Source of the DNA: an uncultured Chlorobiaceae bacterium
GTDB taxonomy: Bacteria; Bacteroidota; Chlorobiia; Chlorobiales; Chlorobiaceae
Reading direction: 5' to 3'
NCBI GenBank assembly: GCA_903840935.1
Contig: CAIMHT010000004.1
Location: 1 to 64,000 of the forward strand
DNA: 64,000 nucleotides
This document shows positions 19,565 through 29,816 of the stretch, piece by piece; within the stretch, counting starts at the first letter, position 1, and every line of letters starts with the position of its first letter. The notes below the pieces were generated by a model. That model made no database searches. It was not told the origin of the DNA and saw only the letters and a list, made by a program, of their open reading frames with translations. Both the position numbers and the translations under genes were made by a program.

Positions 19565-21277
19565 ATGAAACCTGATTTTTTTAAACGTAGTGCATTGTCC
19601 CGTCAACTCTGGGAGTTTCGACGGGAGTTTTTCTGGGTTGGCATTTTCAGCATGATTGCCAATATACTGATGTTGACTCCTACCATTTATATGCTTCAGG
19701 TTTATGGTCGCGTCATGAAGAGCGGTAGTGAACTGACGCTTCTTATGGTGACTTTTTTTCTGATTTTATTCTATGCGGTTATGGCTTTTGCCGAGTGGCT
19801 TCGTTCGCGTCTTTTGGTGCGGGCGGGTGTCAGGCTCGATGAAGCGCTCAATTCGCTGGTTTTTAATGCCAGTTTTGAAGCCTACCTGAATCGCACTAGG
19901 CACAATGTGGCCGAGGCCTTCACGGATCTGACCAATATCCGTCAGTTTTTGACTGCTAACGGAATGATTGCGTTTTTCGATATCCCCTGGACACCGGTAT
20001 ATATCGCCGTAATCTTTTTGCTCAGTCCTTTTCTTGGTTTTCTTTCCATCTTTTTTGCCTTGATACAGCTTGCTGTGACCTGGATCAGTAATTGGATGAG
20101 CATGAAGGAGATACAGATTGCGGCTGATGCTGGTAACGAAAGTTACCGTTATGTACAGAGCAAGCTTCGTAATATTGAACCGTTGCATGCGATGGGTATG
20201 GTGGGAAATCTTCGCCAGCGCTGGTTCAGGTTGCATGATGTTTCATTGGCCAAGGCTGAGGACTCTCTTGATCGGCAGCATCGCCAGCAGGCGTTTGCCA
20301 AGTTTGTGCGGTACAGCATGCAGTCTCTTACACTTGGTGCTGGTGCTCTTATGGTCATTGAGGGGAAAATGGGGGCTGGTTCGATGATTGCAGCAAATGT
20401 ACTGATGTCGAGGGCTCTTCAGCCGCTTGATCTTGTGGTGGCGACATGGAAGCCTTTCGTTCAGGCTCGTACGGCTTTTGTTCGTCTTGAGAAACTTCTT
20501 GAGGATTTTCCAGAGCGGGCTGCTGGTGCTCGACATCAGGATCCTTTTGGTGAAATAAGGCTTCAAGGCCTTTCTGCAACTGCCGATGGACGCGAGGCTC
20601 CAATTCTTGATGATCTTACGGCTATGTTTCCTTCTGGCAAGGTTACCGTCATACTTGGCCCCTCTGGATCGGGAAAATCCACACTTGCGCGCTGTATTGT
20701 CGGAATATGGCCAGATATGAAAGGGCAAGTGCTTATTGATGGTGAGCCGATTGAAAGTTGGGACAGGATGGAACTTGGGCCGCATATTGGCTACCTTCCG
20801 CAGGACATTGAACTGTTCGACGGAACGATTGCTGAAAATATTTCCCGTTTTGCTGAGGTTGATTCTCAAAAGGTTATCGAAGCGGCAAAGCGGACAGGTA
20901 TCCATGAGATGATTTTGCGTTTTCCACGTGGCTACAATATGCAGATCGGTGAGGCTGGCGGAATGCTTTCGGGTGGTCAGCGGCAGCGGCTTGGCCTGGC
21001 AAGGGCGATGTATGGTAATCCAGCTCTGCTTGTGCTTGATGAGCCGAATGCAAACCTTGATGATGCTGGTGAGCGTTCGCTTCTTGAGGCGGTCAAGGAT
21101 TTGAAAAAAGCAGGCAAAACGGTGATTCTTGTTACGCATCGTCCCAGTGTTCTTGCGGTTGCGGATTTGATTGTTTTAATGCAGAATGGGAAAATTGTCC
21201 GTTGCGGAACTCGCGATGAAGTTTTATCAGCCATGCGTTCCGAGAGCACCCGCTCAGTTGCGGTCTCCCCAGCCTGA
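19565..21277 (+). CDS. Type I secretion ABC transporter/ATPase (PrtD-like), copy 2
   Basis: YMLQVYGRVMKSGSELTLLMVT; GPSGSGKST; LSGGQRQRLGLARAM; LDEPNANLD. Confidence 0.92.
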   Translation: MKPDFFKRSALSRQLWEFRREFFWVGIFSMIANILMLTPTIYMLQVYGRVMKSGSELTLLMVTFFLILFYAVMAFAEWLRSRLLVRAGVRLDEALNSLVFNASFEAYLNRTRHNVAEAFTDLTNIRQFLTANGMIAFFDIPWTPVYIAVIFLLSPFLGFLSIFFALIQLAVTWISNWMSMKEIQIAADAGNESYRYVQSKLRNIEPLHAMGMVGNLRQRWFRLHDVSLAKAEDSLDRQHRQQAFAKFVRYSMQSLTLGAGALMVIEGKMGAGSMIAANVLMSRALQPLDLVVATWKPFVQARTAFVRLEKLLEDFPERAAGARHQDPFGEIRLQGLSATADGREAPILDDLTAMFPSGKVTVILGPSGSGKSTLARCIVGIWPDMKGQVLIDGEPIESWDRMELGPHIGYLPQDIELFDGTIAENISRFAEVDSQKVIEAAKRTGIHEMILRFPRGYNMQIGEAGGMLSGGQRQRLGLARAMYGNPALLVLDEPNANLDDAGERSLLEAVKDLKKAGKTVILVTHRPSVLAVADLIVLMQNGKIVRCGTRDEVLSAMRSESTRSVAVSPA

Positions 21278-21310
21278 TTTCTGTTTTTGAAAAATGTTTA
21301 AACGACAGCA

Positions 21311-22492
21311 ATGAGTATTCGTGATATAATGGGTAAAATGAAGCCTCTTTCCGTGGAACAGGAGGATGGCCGTAAAGGAGAGCAGTATCGAGATACTCGC
21401 AGTACGATAAAACTTGGTATCTGGATACTTCTTGTCGGATTTGGTGGATTTCTGCTCTGGGCAGCATTTGCACCGCTCGATGAAGGTGTTCCCTGTCAGG
21501 GAGTAGTCAGTATAGCTACAAAGCGGAAGGTTGTAGAGAATCTGCGTGGCGGCAGGGTTGAAAAGGTCAATGTCCGGGAGGGTCAGATGGTCCAGCAGGG
21601 AGAGGTGCTCATCATGCTCGACAGTCAGACCGCCAGAGCGCGGTATGATGAGGTCCATCAGCACTATCTTGGCATGCGGGCAACGGCTGATCGTCTGCAA
21701 GCGGAGATGCGAGGTGCAGCATCAATTTCATTTCATAAAGATTTGTTGCATGACCCAGACCGTCAGTTGGCTGAATCGAATATGCAAAACCAGCGTTCGC
21801 TCTTTTTTTCGCGTGTGACTTCGCTGAAAATTTTGAATGAACAACTTGCAGCCACTGCATCTCTGGTAAAAGAGGGTTATGCCACATTAAACCAGCAGCA
21901 CGAACTGGAGTTAAAGATTGCTGAATTCAAGAGTGGTACAGCGTCTCAGCTTGCTCAGGTTCAGCTTGAAGTGGAAGCTGATGGTGAAAAAACCCGAGCC
22001 CTTGCTGAAGAGCTTGCCGATACAGAGGTACGCTCACCGGCTTCAGGTCAGGTCGTTGGTCTGCAGGTTCAGACGGTAGGCGCGGTCATACAGCCAGGTC
22101 AGAAAATGATGGATATTGTGCCGCTTCATGAGGGTCTTCTCATTGATACCAAGGTCGCACCACAACTGATAGACAGTATTCATAAGGGACTGCCGGTCAA
22201 TGTGAGCTTTTCCTCATTTGCCCACTCTCCGCAGCTTGTTGTAGCGGGAGTGGTCGAGTCGCTATCGAAAGATATTGTCACTGAGCCTCAGGTTAATCCG
22301 GCAATGCCAGGAGCCTCTTATTATCTTGCGCGTGTCTCTGTTACTCCTGAAGGGGTGAAGTCACTTGGAAAGCGTGAAATGCAACCGGGAATGCCCGTGC
22401 AGGTTGTTATCAAGACAGGTGAGCGTTCGCTGTTGACCTACCTTGTCGATCCGCTGATCAAGAAGATCAGGCCATCAATGAAAGAAGAGTAG
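21311..22492 (+). CDS. HlyD-family type I secretion periplasmic adaptor
   Basis: AAFAPLDEGVPCQGVVSIATKRKVVENLRGGRVEKVNVREGQMVQQGEVLIMLD; VRSPASGQVVGLQVQTVGAVIQPGQKMMDIVP. Confidence 0.93.
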   Translation: MSIRDIMGKMKPLSVEQEDGRKGEQYRDTRSTIKLGIWILLVGFGGFLLWAAFAPLDEGVPCQGVVSIATKRKVVENLRGGRVEKVNVREGQMVQQGEVLIMLDSQTARARYDEVHQHYLGMRATADRLQAEMRGAASISFHKDLLHDPDRQLAESNMQNQRSLFFSRVTSLKILNEQLAATASLVKEGYATLNQQHELELKIAEFKSGTASQLAQVQLEVEADGEKTRALAEELADTEVRSPASGQVVGLQVQTVGAVIQPGQKMMDIVPLHEGLLIDTKVAPQLIDSIHKGLPVNVSFSSFAHSPQLVVAGVVESLSKDIVTEPQVNPAMPGASYYLARVSVTPEGVKSLGKREMQPGMPVQVVIKTGERSLLTYLVDPLIKKIRPSMKEE

Positions 22493-23865
22493 TGCGGACT
22501 AAACTAAATACGATGAGTGAGTCGATCATGAAGCTATTGATACAAGTGATTGTTCTGGCAGCTATGTTTTTTGCTCTGCCGCTCTATGGTAATCCTGTTG
22601 ATCTTTCGACTGCCTATCAGGATGCAAAAGAATATGATGCCCGTCTGGGTGCTGCAAAGGCTGATAATCTGATGTACAAGGAGGAGATCGGCAAGGCGAG
22701 GGCCCAGTTGCGTCCGAGTGTACGTATGAACGCCGCACGGGGTCGTAATGCGATGCAGTATACTGACCTGAAAGGCCGCACATCATCCAGTTTTTATAAT
22801 ACCGTTAATTATGGCGTGTCAGTGCATCAGTCTTTACTCAATCTGTCGAATTTTGCCGCCTATAAACAGGCCAAGGCAATGGTGGCAAAAAGTGATATTG
22901 ACCTTCAGAAAGAGGAAGCGGCATTGATGGTCAGAATAACCGAGGCATATTGTAATGCATTGTATGCAGAGGATAACCTTGATTTCAGCCAGGCACTGAT
23001 CAAGGCTGCACAGGAACAGCTTCAGCAGGCTAAAAGACGCTTTGAAAAAGGGTTTTCGACTATTACCGAGATTAATGAGGCTCAGGCAAATTATGATATG
23101 GCGCTGGCTGATGGTCTGGAAATTGTCAACAGTGTGGAGTTTACCCGACGTGAGTTGGAGCATTTGACTGGGAGCTATCCTGATGAGCTCTGCAAACTTG
23201 TGCCTGAAAAGATTGTGCTGGCCCAGCCAGAACCCAATAGTGTTCAATCCTGGATTGACTTGGCTTTGTCCAGTAATCAAGATGTGCTTGGCGGACTTCA
23301 GGAAATTCAGATTGCGAAAAGAGAGGTTCAAAAACAAAATTATTCCCGTTATCCAACACTTGACCTTGTTGGTGGGAGAAACTACTCGGAGAGTGAAAAC
23401 AACTATTCAATCGGTTCTATTTACGATACCTATTCGATCACTCTGCAAATGAGTATGCCAATCTATTCTGGAGGGTATGTCAGTGCTTCGAAGCGTCAGG
23501 CACATGCAAAATGGCTCAAGGCCGAGGAACAGTTCACGATGGAACAGAGGAAAGTTCAATCTGATGTGCGTAAATATTACAACAGCATTGTCAGTGGTAT
23601 TGCACAGATTCACGCCTATGAACAGGCTGTAACGTCGCATGAAATTGCGCTGACCGGTACAAAAAAAGGCTTTGAATCAGGCTTGCGCACGAACGTTGAC
23701 GTACTCGATGCTCAGCAGAAACTTTTTTCAAGCAGGAAAAATCTTGCAAAATCCCGCTATCAGTACATCCTCAATCGCCTCATGCTCAAGCAGGCCTCAG
23801 GTACGTTGTCGGTCGGTGACGTTGATGAGGTAAACGGATGGCTTGCTGCCACAAAAAAGCAATAG
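22492..23865 (+). CDS. TolC-family outer membrane protein
   Basis: Signal peptide then VDLSTAYQDAKEYDARLGAAKADN...; paired TolC repeats; translationally coupled to hlyD-like gene. Confidence 0.9.
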   Translation: MRTKLNTMSESIMKLLIQVIVLAAMFFALPLYGNPVDLSTAYQDAKEYDARLGAAKADNLMYKEEIGKARAQLRPSVRMNAARGRNAMQYTDLKGRTSSSFYNTVNYGVSVHQSLLNLSNFAAYKQAKAMVAKSDIDLQKEEAALMVRITEAYCNALYAEDNLDFSQALIKAAQEQLQQAKRRFEKGFSTITEINEAQANYDMALADGLEIVNSVEFTRRELEHLTGSYPDELCKLVPEKIVLAQPEPNSVQSWIDLALSSNQDVLGGLQEIQIAKREVQKQNYSRYPTLDLVGGRNYSESENNYSIGSIYDTYSITLQMSMPIYSGGYVSASKRQAHAKWLKAEEQFTMEQRKVQSDVRKYYNSIVSGIAQIHAYEQAVTSHEIALTGTKKGFESGLRTNVDVLDAQQKLFSSRKNLAKSRYQYILNRLMLKQASGTLSVGDVDEVNGWLAATKKQ

Positions 23866-23955
23866 CCATCTTTTTTTGGTTTATTGTGTGTAATGAGGTC
23901 TCCTTGACGCAGCAGCTTATGGATTCCGTAATGAGCATGCGCAAGGAAACAAGAA

Positions 23956-25890
23956 TTGAGAACAGAAAACTCTTCTATGAAATTATTTTTAAGACTTGTT
24001 CGTTACCTCCTTCCTTCAAAGGGAAAGATTGTACTTGTTGTGGTTGTCAGTATGATTTCCTCACTGCTCGGTGTGGTTTCAATCTACTCAGTTCTTCCTC
24101 TTCTGAACGCGGTTTTTACCGCCGACAGGAGTATTACGGCTTCAGTGCATCCTGAAACTGCCGTTATGGGGGCAACGAAGGTGGAAAAGAAGCCGGAAAA
24201 GAAGGTAAACGCTGTTCCGGAAGCATTGCGGGGAATTGATACTGAAAAGCTGAAAGCTTCGGTGACTGAGCAGTTTGAGAAAATATTTCATGCCGAAACC
24301 AGAGAGCGCACCCTGCTCAATATCTGCCTTTTTCTGATTGCCTCTTTTGCGGTCAAAAATCTTTTTGTATACCTGAACGGACAGATCATTTTCAGGATCC
24401 AGACCAAGACGGCCAAGAAGCTCCGCGATGATGTGTTCAGTAATATCATCGAGATGCACCTTGATTATTTCAACAAGAATCGTGTTGGCAATCTGATGAA
24501 CCTGGTCTACAATGATGTGCAGGCGGTCAATAGTGCGGTGAGTTCGACTTTTGTGAATTTTCTTCAGAACCCGTTTTCGATATTTGTTTACGTTTCTGTT
24601 CTTGTTGTGTTGAGTTGGAAGCTGACGCTTTTTGCATCGTTCACCTCTCTGATTATTTTTTTTGTTATTCGCACTATTGGCAAAGAGGTCAAAGGTCTTG
24701 CCACCACTTTTCGCAGTTCAATGGGGGATATGAACTCCGTGCTGCAGGAGAAATTTAGCGGCATCAAGATTATCAAGTCGAGTGCTTTTGAAAATGTTGA
24801 ACTTGAACGGTTTCAGGCTTTTACCCATGGTTTTCGGAACCTTGATATCCGCATAGCGCGCTTGCGCAATATCATCGGACCACTCAATGAAACATTGCTT
24901 GTGGCTGCTATTGCGCTGGTGCTCTGGTTTGGCGGGCTTCAGGTCTTTGATGGAAGGATGACCTCTTCTGAACTTATTCTTTTTGCTTTTACCCTCTATT
25001 CAACAATGGGTCCAATAAAGATGTTTGGTGATGTCAATACCCAGATGGCGCTTGGCATGATCTCTGCCGAGCGTTTGTTTGAACTGCTTGATACTGCGCC
25101 GGATATCGTTAATGGTACGCGCTCTATCAAAGGGTTTTCGCAGGAGATCCGCTTTGAGGATGTCTGTTTCAAGTACAGTAAGGATCCTGATGCGCCCAAT
25201 GTGCTTGATCATGTCTCCTTCGAGATTAGTAAAGGGGAGATGGTTGCTCTTGTGGGACAGTCCGGTTCCGGAAAGTCTACGACCGTGGATCTTTTATTGC
25301 GTTTCTACGATGTTGATTCAGGTCGAATTACCATTGACGGGGTGGATATTCGCGAGTATGATTTCAAGCAACTGCGTTCCATGATTGGAGTGGTGAGCCA
25401 GGAGGTGATTTTGTTTAACGACACGATTAAGGCCAATATTTCCTATGGTATCCATGATGAGGTCGGTCAGGAGAGGGTAATTCTTGCGTCGAAAATGGCT
25501 AATGCGCACCAGTTTATTGAAGAAAAGCCAGAGCAGTATGAGACAATGATCGGTGACAGGGGAGTCCAGCTTTCCGGTGGACAGCGGCAGCGGCTCGCTA
25601 TTGCCCGAGCCATGATAAAGAATCCTGAACTGCTTATTTTTGATGAGGCGACCAGTGCTCTTGATAATGAGTCTGAAAAGGTGGTGCAACAGGCCATTGA
25701 CCATGCTCTCAAAAACCGCACGGCCCTTGTTGTGGCACATAGGCTTTCGACCATAAGGAATGCCGACAAGATTATTGTAATGGATCATGGCAAGGCTGTC
25801 GAGTCAGGAAATCATGAAGAGTTGCTGAGGTTTGGTGGTTTATACAAGCATCTTTATGATATTCAGTTTTCAGGAAAAGCGGACGGGTAA
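23956..25890 (+). CDS. MsbA-like lipid A/glycan ABC exporter (fused permease-ATPase)
   Basis: GQSGSGKSTTVDLLLRFYDVDSGRITIDGVDIREYD, LSGGQRQRLAIARAM, DEATSALDNESE. Confidence 0.9.
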   Translation: MRTENSSMKLFLRLVRYLLPSKGKIVLVVVVSMISSLLGVVSIYSVLPLLNAVFTADRSITASVHPETAVMGATKVEKKPEKKVNAVPEALRGIDTEKLKASVTEQFEKIFHAETRERTLLNICLFLIASFAVKNLFVYLNGQIIFRIQTKTAKKLRDDVFSNIIEMHLDYFNKNRVGNLMNLVYNDVQAVNSAVSSTFVNFLQNPFSIFVYVSVLVVLSWKLTLFASFTSLIIFFVIRTIGKEVKGLATTFRSSMGDMNSVLQEKFSGIKIIKSSAFENVELERFQAFTHGFRNLDIRIARLRNIIGPLNETLLVAAIALVLWFGGLQVFDGRMTSSELILFAFTLYSTMGPIKMFGDVNTQMALGMISAERLFELLDTAPDIVNGTRSIKGFSQEIRFEDVCFKYSKDPDAPNVLDHVSFEISKGEMVALVGQSGSGKSTTVDLLLRFYDVDSGRITIDGVDIREYDFKQLRSMIGVVSQEVILFNDTIKANISYGIHDEVGQERVILASKMANAHQFIEEKPEQYETMIGDRGVQLSGGQRQRLAIARAMIKNPELLIFDEATSALDNESEKVVQQAIDHALKNRTALVVAHRLSTIRNADKIIVMDHGKAVESGNHEELLRFGGLYKHLYDIQFSGKADG

Positions 25891-25937
25891 GCAAAGGAGC
25901 CGTTTCTCGATCCAGTCAAGAGTAGATTATTGTTACC

Positions 25938-26765
25938 ATGCCAAATTACTCCGATCGTTACGTTGTCGTTATTCCTGTTTTCAACCAACTCAAGTACACT
26001 GCGTCGTGTGTGGAAAGTCTGCTCAGACAGCATGTCAAGCCTGAAAACATTCTTGTTATTGACAATGCAAGCAGTGACGATACCATGCTTTGGCTGGAGG
26101 GGCATCCTGAATTGAGAAGGTACCGCAACCGGACAAATCTCGGCTGTGGTTGCGCTTGGACACAGGGCGTAGTACTCAGTCCGGATGCCGAATGGATTGT
26201 GCTGCTGAATAACGATGTCCTTGCTGGTTCTGATGCGATCAGCTCACTCCTTGATGCGGCTGAACGTGAAAAGCTCGGTGTGCTGAGTCCGGCGCTTCTG
26301 GAGGGACTGAACGACTATGATTTTGATAATTTTGCTCTGCTGTATCAGAAAAGCATGTCCGGCATGATTCGCCGGGGGCGGTTCCATGGGGTCTGTTTCG
26401 CTGTTCATCGGAGCGTTATCGAGCAAATAGGTTTTCCAGATACCGATCGCCGTCTTGGCGGTTATGAAGATGCCGAGTTTCTGTTCAGGTGCAGGCGCGC
26501 GCACATTCCCGTAGGTATTGTAGGCGATTCGGTATTCCACCATTTTGGCTCGATTACCCAGAAGGCTATCGCGCAGCAAACAGGGCAAAAATCTCTCGGA
26601 GATCGCAAATATTTTCGTGCCAGGATTGGTTCAAATTGGTGGTCAAGAAAGCAAGATAAATTAATGATGTGGTTTGCGTTCAGGAAATGGATTAGTCAGG
26701 AAAGGGTAAAATCTGGTTTTTCACTGCACATGATACGCAAGGATGGTGCATGGGAGATTCATTGA
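25938..26765 (+). CDS. Family 2 glycosyltransferase
   Basis: VVIPVFNQLKYTASCVESLLRQ, DNASSDDTM, LLNNDVLAG, GGYEDAEFLFR. Confidence 0.88.
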   Translation: MPNYSDRYVVVIPVFNQLKYTASCVESLLRQHVKPENILVIDNASSDDTMLWLEGHPELRRYRNRTNLGCGCAWTQGVVLSPDAEWIVLLNNDVLAGSDAISSLLDAAEREKLGVLSPALLEGLNDYDFDNFALLYQKSMSGMIRRGRFHGVCFAVHRSVIEQIGFPDTDRRLGGYEDAEFLFRCRRAHIPVGIVGDSVFHHFGSITQKAIAQQTGQKSLGDRKYFRARIGSNWWSRKQDKLMMWFAFRKWISQERVKSGFSLHMIRKDGAWEIH

Positions 26766-26830
26766 TAATCTGGCTGTGAAATGATTCTTTTATAATAAGA
26801 TGCGAATATTGGCAAAGAACAGATTACGGG

Positions 26831-27826
26831 ATGAGTGACGACAAGGTACTGGCGACCTTTTTTCTGATTACCTATAACCAGGAAAAGTATATCCGTGAGG
26901 CAATCGAAGGAGCTTTCGGTCAGACTTACTCGCCGATGGAGATCGTCATCTCCGATGACTGTTCGACTGATGGGACATTTCGGATCATTGAGGAGATGTG
27001 TAAAAAGTATGTTGGGCAACACAAAATTGTTGTCAACAGAAACGACCGGAATCTCGGCTTGATCGGGCACATCAACAAGATAACGAATCTCTCTTCTGGT
27101 GAACTGATCATTTGTGCGGCGGGCGATGATATTTCGCTTCCTCACAGAACGGAAAAGGTAGTAGAGAGATATCTCGCTACGGGTCGCAGGGCGTCGTTGA
27201 TTCATTCGTCAGTCTATCTTATTGATATCGCAGGCAACAGGGTCGGGACGCGACATCCACCTGTGATATCTCATGCTGAAAACGGTATGAGCATTGAAGA
27301 TATGGCGGTGAGCGGTGCGCTGATCAATGGCGCAACCGCTTCTTTCACTCGAAAGATAGAAGAGACATTTGGTCTGATAAGATATAGCAAATGTATCGAG
27401 GATCTGGTCATGGGGTTCAGGTCTGCCTTGACAGGTAGCCTTGAATACATCTCTGAACCGTTGATTTTGTACAGGCACGAAGCAGGTATGTCGGCCAGGT
27501 CCAATAATCGAAACCAGACCTACGATCTGTCGCTGAAGAAGAGAATCCGCGATCAGGAAATTTTTCTTGCTGTACTTGCTCAGAGAATCGAAGATCTTCA
27601 GAGAATAGGTAATGTCAATTTGCTTCCTGTTGTAAAAAGCAAACGATTCGAGGTGTTGTTAAGGAGAACGGTTTGGACACGAAACTATCGCTTTGTCAAG
27701 CTCATATCGTATTCTTTCAAGAGAGGTTTATTGGGGGTTTTTGTCAATTCATTTATCCTTGAGAAAAAAAGGCGCATCTTTTTTTCTTTGAAAAAATTGA
27801 TGAACAAGCACGCCGTTAATTCTTGA
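26831..27826 (+). CDS. Family 2 glycosyltransferase
   Basis: FFLITYNQEKYIREAIEGAFGQTYSPMEIVISDDCSTDGT. Confidence 0.9.
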   Translation: MSDDKVLATFFLITYNQEKYIREAIEGAFGQTYSPMEIVISDDCSTDGTFRIIEEMCKKYVGQHKIVVNRNDRNLGLIGHINKITNLSSGELIICAAGDDISLPHRTEKVVERYLATGRRASLIHSSVYLIDIAGNRVGTRHPPVISHAENGMSIEDMAVSGALINGATASFTRKIEETFGLIRYSKCIEDLVMGFRSALTGSLEYISEPLILYRHEAGMSARSNNRNQTYDLSLKKRIRDQEIFLAVLAQRIEDLQRIGNVNLLPVVKSKRFEVLLRRTVWTRNYRFVKLISYSFKRGLLGVFVNSFILEKKRRIFFSLKKLMNKHAVNS

Positions 27827-27978
27827 GATGCCGGGCGACTTTGCCAGTTCGCCAAACCAAACTTGCATTTCGTATATCCTGTAAGTAAACAGGTTGATAT
27901 GATTTTGTTTATGGACGAGGAAACATCATAAGCAAGATTGTTGATGTTGGTTTTGTCAATCTGTATCATCGCCATACA

Positions 27979-29079
27979 TTGAAAATGTTTATGCCTGAAT
28001 GTGTACCTCGACGGATACTTGTTATTATACAACGTTCAAATGGTGACGTTTTTTTAAGTTCACCACTTGTCGAGGCGCTATTCAGTGTCTATGGTGCTCC
28101 GCGCATTGATCTTCTGGTCAACAGTGATACGCTTGCTGTTGCTAAGACTCTTCCGCATATCAATCAGATACATCTGTTTTCTTACAATGCCAATGGAAAG
28201 GGGAGGGGCTTTCATACCTCAGCTCTGTTCCGAACGATCACCCGACGCTACGATCTGGCCATCAGTCTCACGGCGAGTGACCGATCTGTGCTGTTCGCCT
28301 TGGTCGCCGCCCGCGCCGCTATCAGTGCCGTGGAGTCTGACCGTAAAAAATCCTGGTGGAAGCGCCTGCTTCTGACGGCTCATTACGATTTTAATTCCAG
28401 CCAGCACATTATCGAGAACAATACCTCTGCTCTCGGTCTGCTGGGCATTGGTTCCGGGAGGCCTGTTGTTCATTCGTATTACACCTCACAAGCCGCTGAA
28501 AGCGTGGACAGCATGCTGACTAAACGAGGTATTTCCGAATTTGTCATTTTTCATCCCGGTGCTCAGTATGCATACAAGGTTTATCCAGAGAGGCTCAGGA
28601 GCGAGTTGCTCGAACGCCTGAATTCCTTAGGGTTGCCGATCATCGTTACCGGGTCAAAAAGCTCGCTTGATCTTGGTATCAAGCGAACCCTTCCCCGGCT
28701 CTCCAATGTGTATGATTTTATTGGATTGACCAGTATCGAGGAACTGATTGCGCTCAGTGACCGATCGATTGCCTATATTGGAGCCGATACCCTGAACATG
28801 CACATCGCTGCTTCGCAGAACAAGCGCATTTTTGCCATCTTTGGTCCGACTATGCTTAACTCCTGGTCGCCATGGTGCAATGAACTTCGCACTGGCACAC
28901 AGACGAACAGAGCAGTGCAGACCTATGGCAACGTCACCATCTTTCAGGCAGATATGCCCTGCGTTGCATGCGGCAAAGCTGGTTGTGACGATCATCACGG
29001 TATCAGCGAGTGTCTTTCCCATATCGACCCCAAAGTTATTTTTAACGAAATCATAGAGTGGCAAACAACATTTCGGTAA
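27979..29079 (+). CDS. Family 9 (heptosyltransferase-like) glycosyltransferase
   Basis: ILVIIQRSNGDVFLSSPLVEALFS; FHPGAQYAYKVYP; GADTLNMHIAASQNKRIFAIFGPT. Confidence 0.88.
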   Translation: MKMFMPECVPRRILVIIQRSNGDVFLSSPLVEALFSVYGAPRIDLLVNSDTLAVAKTLPHINQIHLFSYNANGKGRGFHTSALFRTITRRYDLAISLTASDRSVLFALVAARAAISAVESDRKKSWWKRLLLTAHYDFNSSQHIIENNTSALGLLGIGSGRPVVHSYYTSQAAESVDSMLTKRGISEFVIFHPGAQYAYKVYPERLRSELLERLNSLGLPIIVTGSKSSLDLGIKRTLPRLSNVYDFIGLTSIEELIALSDRSIAYIGADTLNMHIAASQNKRIFAIFGPTMLNSWSPWCNELRTGTQTNRAVQTYGNVTIFQADMPCVACGKAGCDDHHGISECLSHIDPKVIFNEIIEWQTTFR

Positions 29080-29816
29080 CAATCCTCACAAAAAACTCTG
29101 CGGCCTGTCTTGTCGAGTGTCTGAGCGCTCTTGACGCGTTTGCCGAGGTGGTGATTATCGACAACGGATCGACTGACGAGACGATAGCCATTGCTTCTGG
29201 TTTCAAAAATGTGAACCTTTACGAGCACTCGTTTACGGGGTTTGGCCCGTTGAAAAACCTTGCAGTGGATCATGCCTCGAATGACTGGATCTTGTCGGTT
29301 GATAGCGACGAGATAGTTACGCCGGAACTGGCCAGTGAGATTTTGAGCCTCAATCTGGATTGCAACCGACTTTATGCGATGAAGCGCGACAACTATTACC
29401 ATCGTAAACTGATTCGGGGATGTGGTTGGCAAAACGATAGTGTCCAGCGTCTCTTTAACAGGAAGAGCTCCCGATTCGATGACAAGCTGATTCATGAGGG
29501 TCTCCAAATGAACGAGAGTCTGAAAACGGAGACCCTCCAGGGTCGGCTGAAGCACTACACTTATGACAATGCGTCGCAGCTTGTCCAGAAAATGCAGCAC
29601 TACTCTACGCTCTGGGCCGAAGAGCATCATGGCAAAAAAAAAGCCTCGCCCCTCAAGGCCGTGCTCTATGGTTTTTTTACGTTTTTAAAATCCTATGTCT
29701 TAAAGAGCGGATGGATTGATGGTTACCAGGGAGTGCTGATCTCGATTTCGAACGCGAACGGTGCTTTTTATAAATATATCAAGCTCTATGAATCCGACAG
29801 CCCCGATAGCCTGTAG
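29058..29816 (+). CDS. Family 2 glycosyltransferase, WaaE/KdtX-like (LPS core)
   Basis: VTILTKNSAACLVECLSALDAFAEVVIIDNGSTDETIAIA...ILSVDSDEIVTPEL. Confidence 0.9.
   Translation: MANNISVTILTKNSAACLVECLSALDAFAEVVIIDNGSTDETIAIASGFKNVNLYEHSFTGFGPLKNLAVDHASNDWILSVDSDEIVTPELASEILSLNLDCNRLYAMKRDNYYHRKLIRGCGWQNDSVQRLFNRKSSRFDDKLIHEGLQMNESLKTETLQGRLKHYTYDNASQLVQKMQHYSTLWAEEHHGKKKASPLKAVLYGFFTFLKSYVLKSGWIDGYQGVLISISNANGAFYKYIKLYESDSPDSL

Noticed and set aside
20243-21139. 298-aa minus-strand ORF
   Set aside because: Antisense to the second T1SS ATPase; basic, motif-free translation typical of a shadow ORF.
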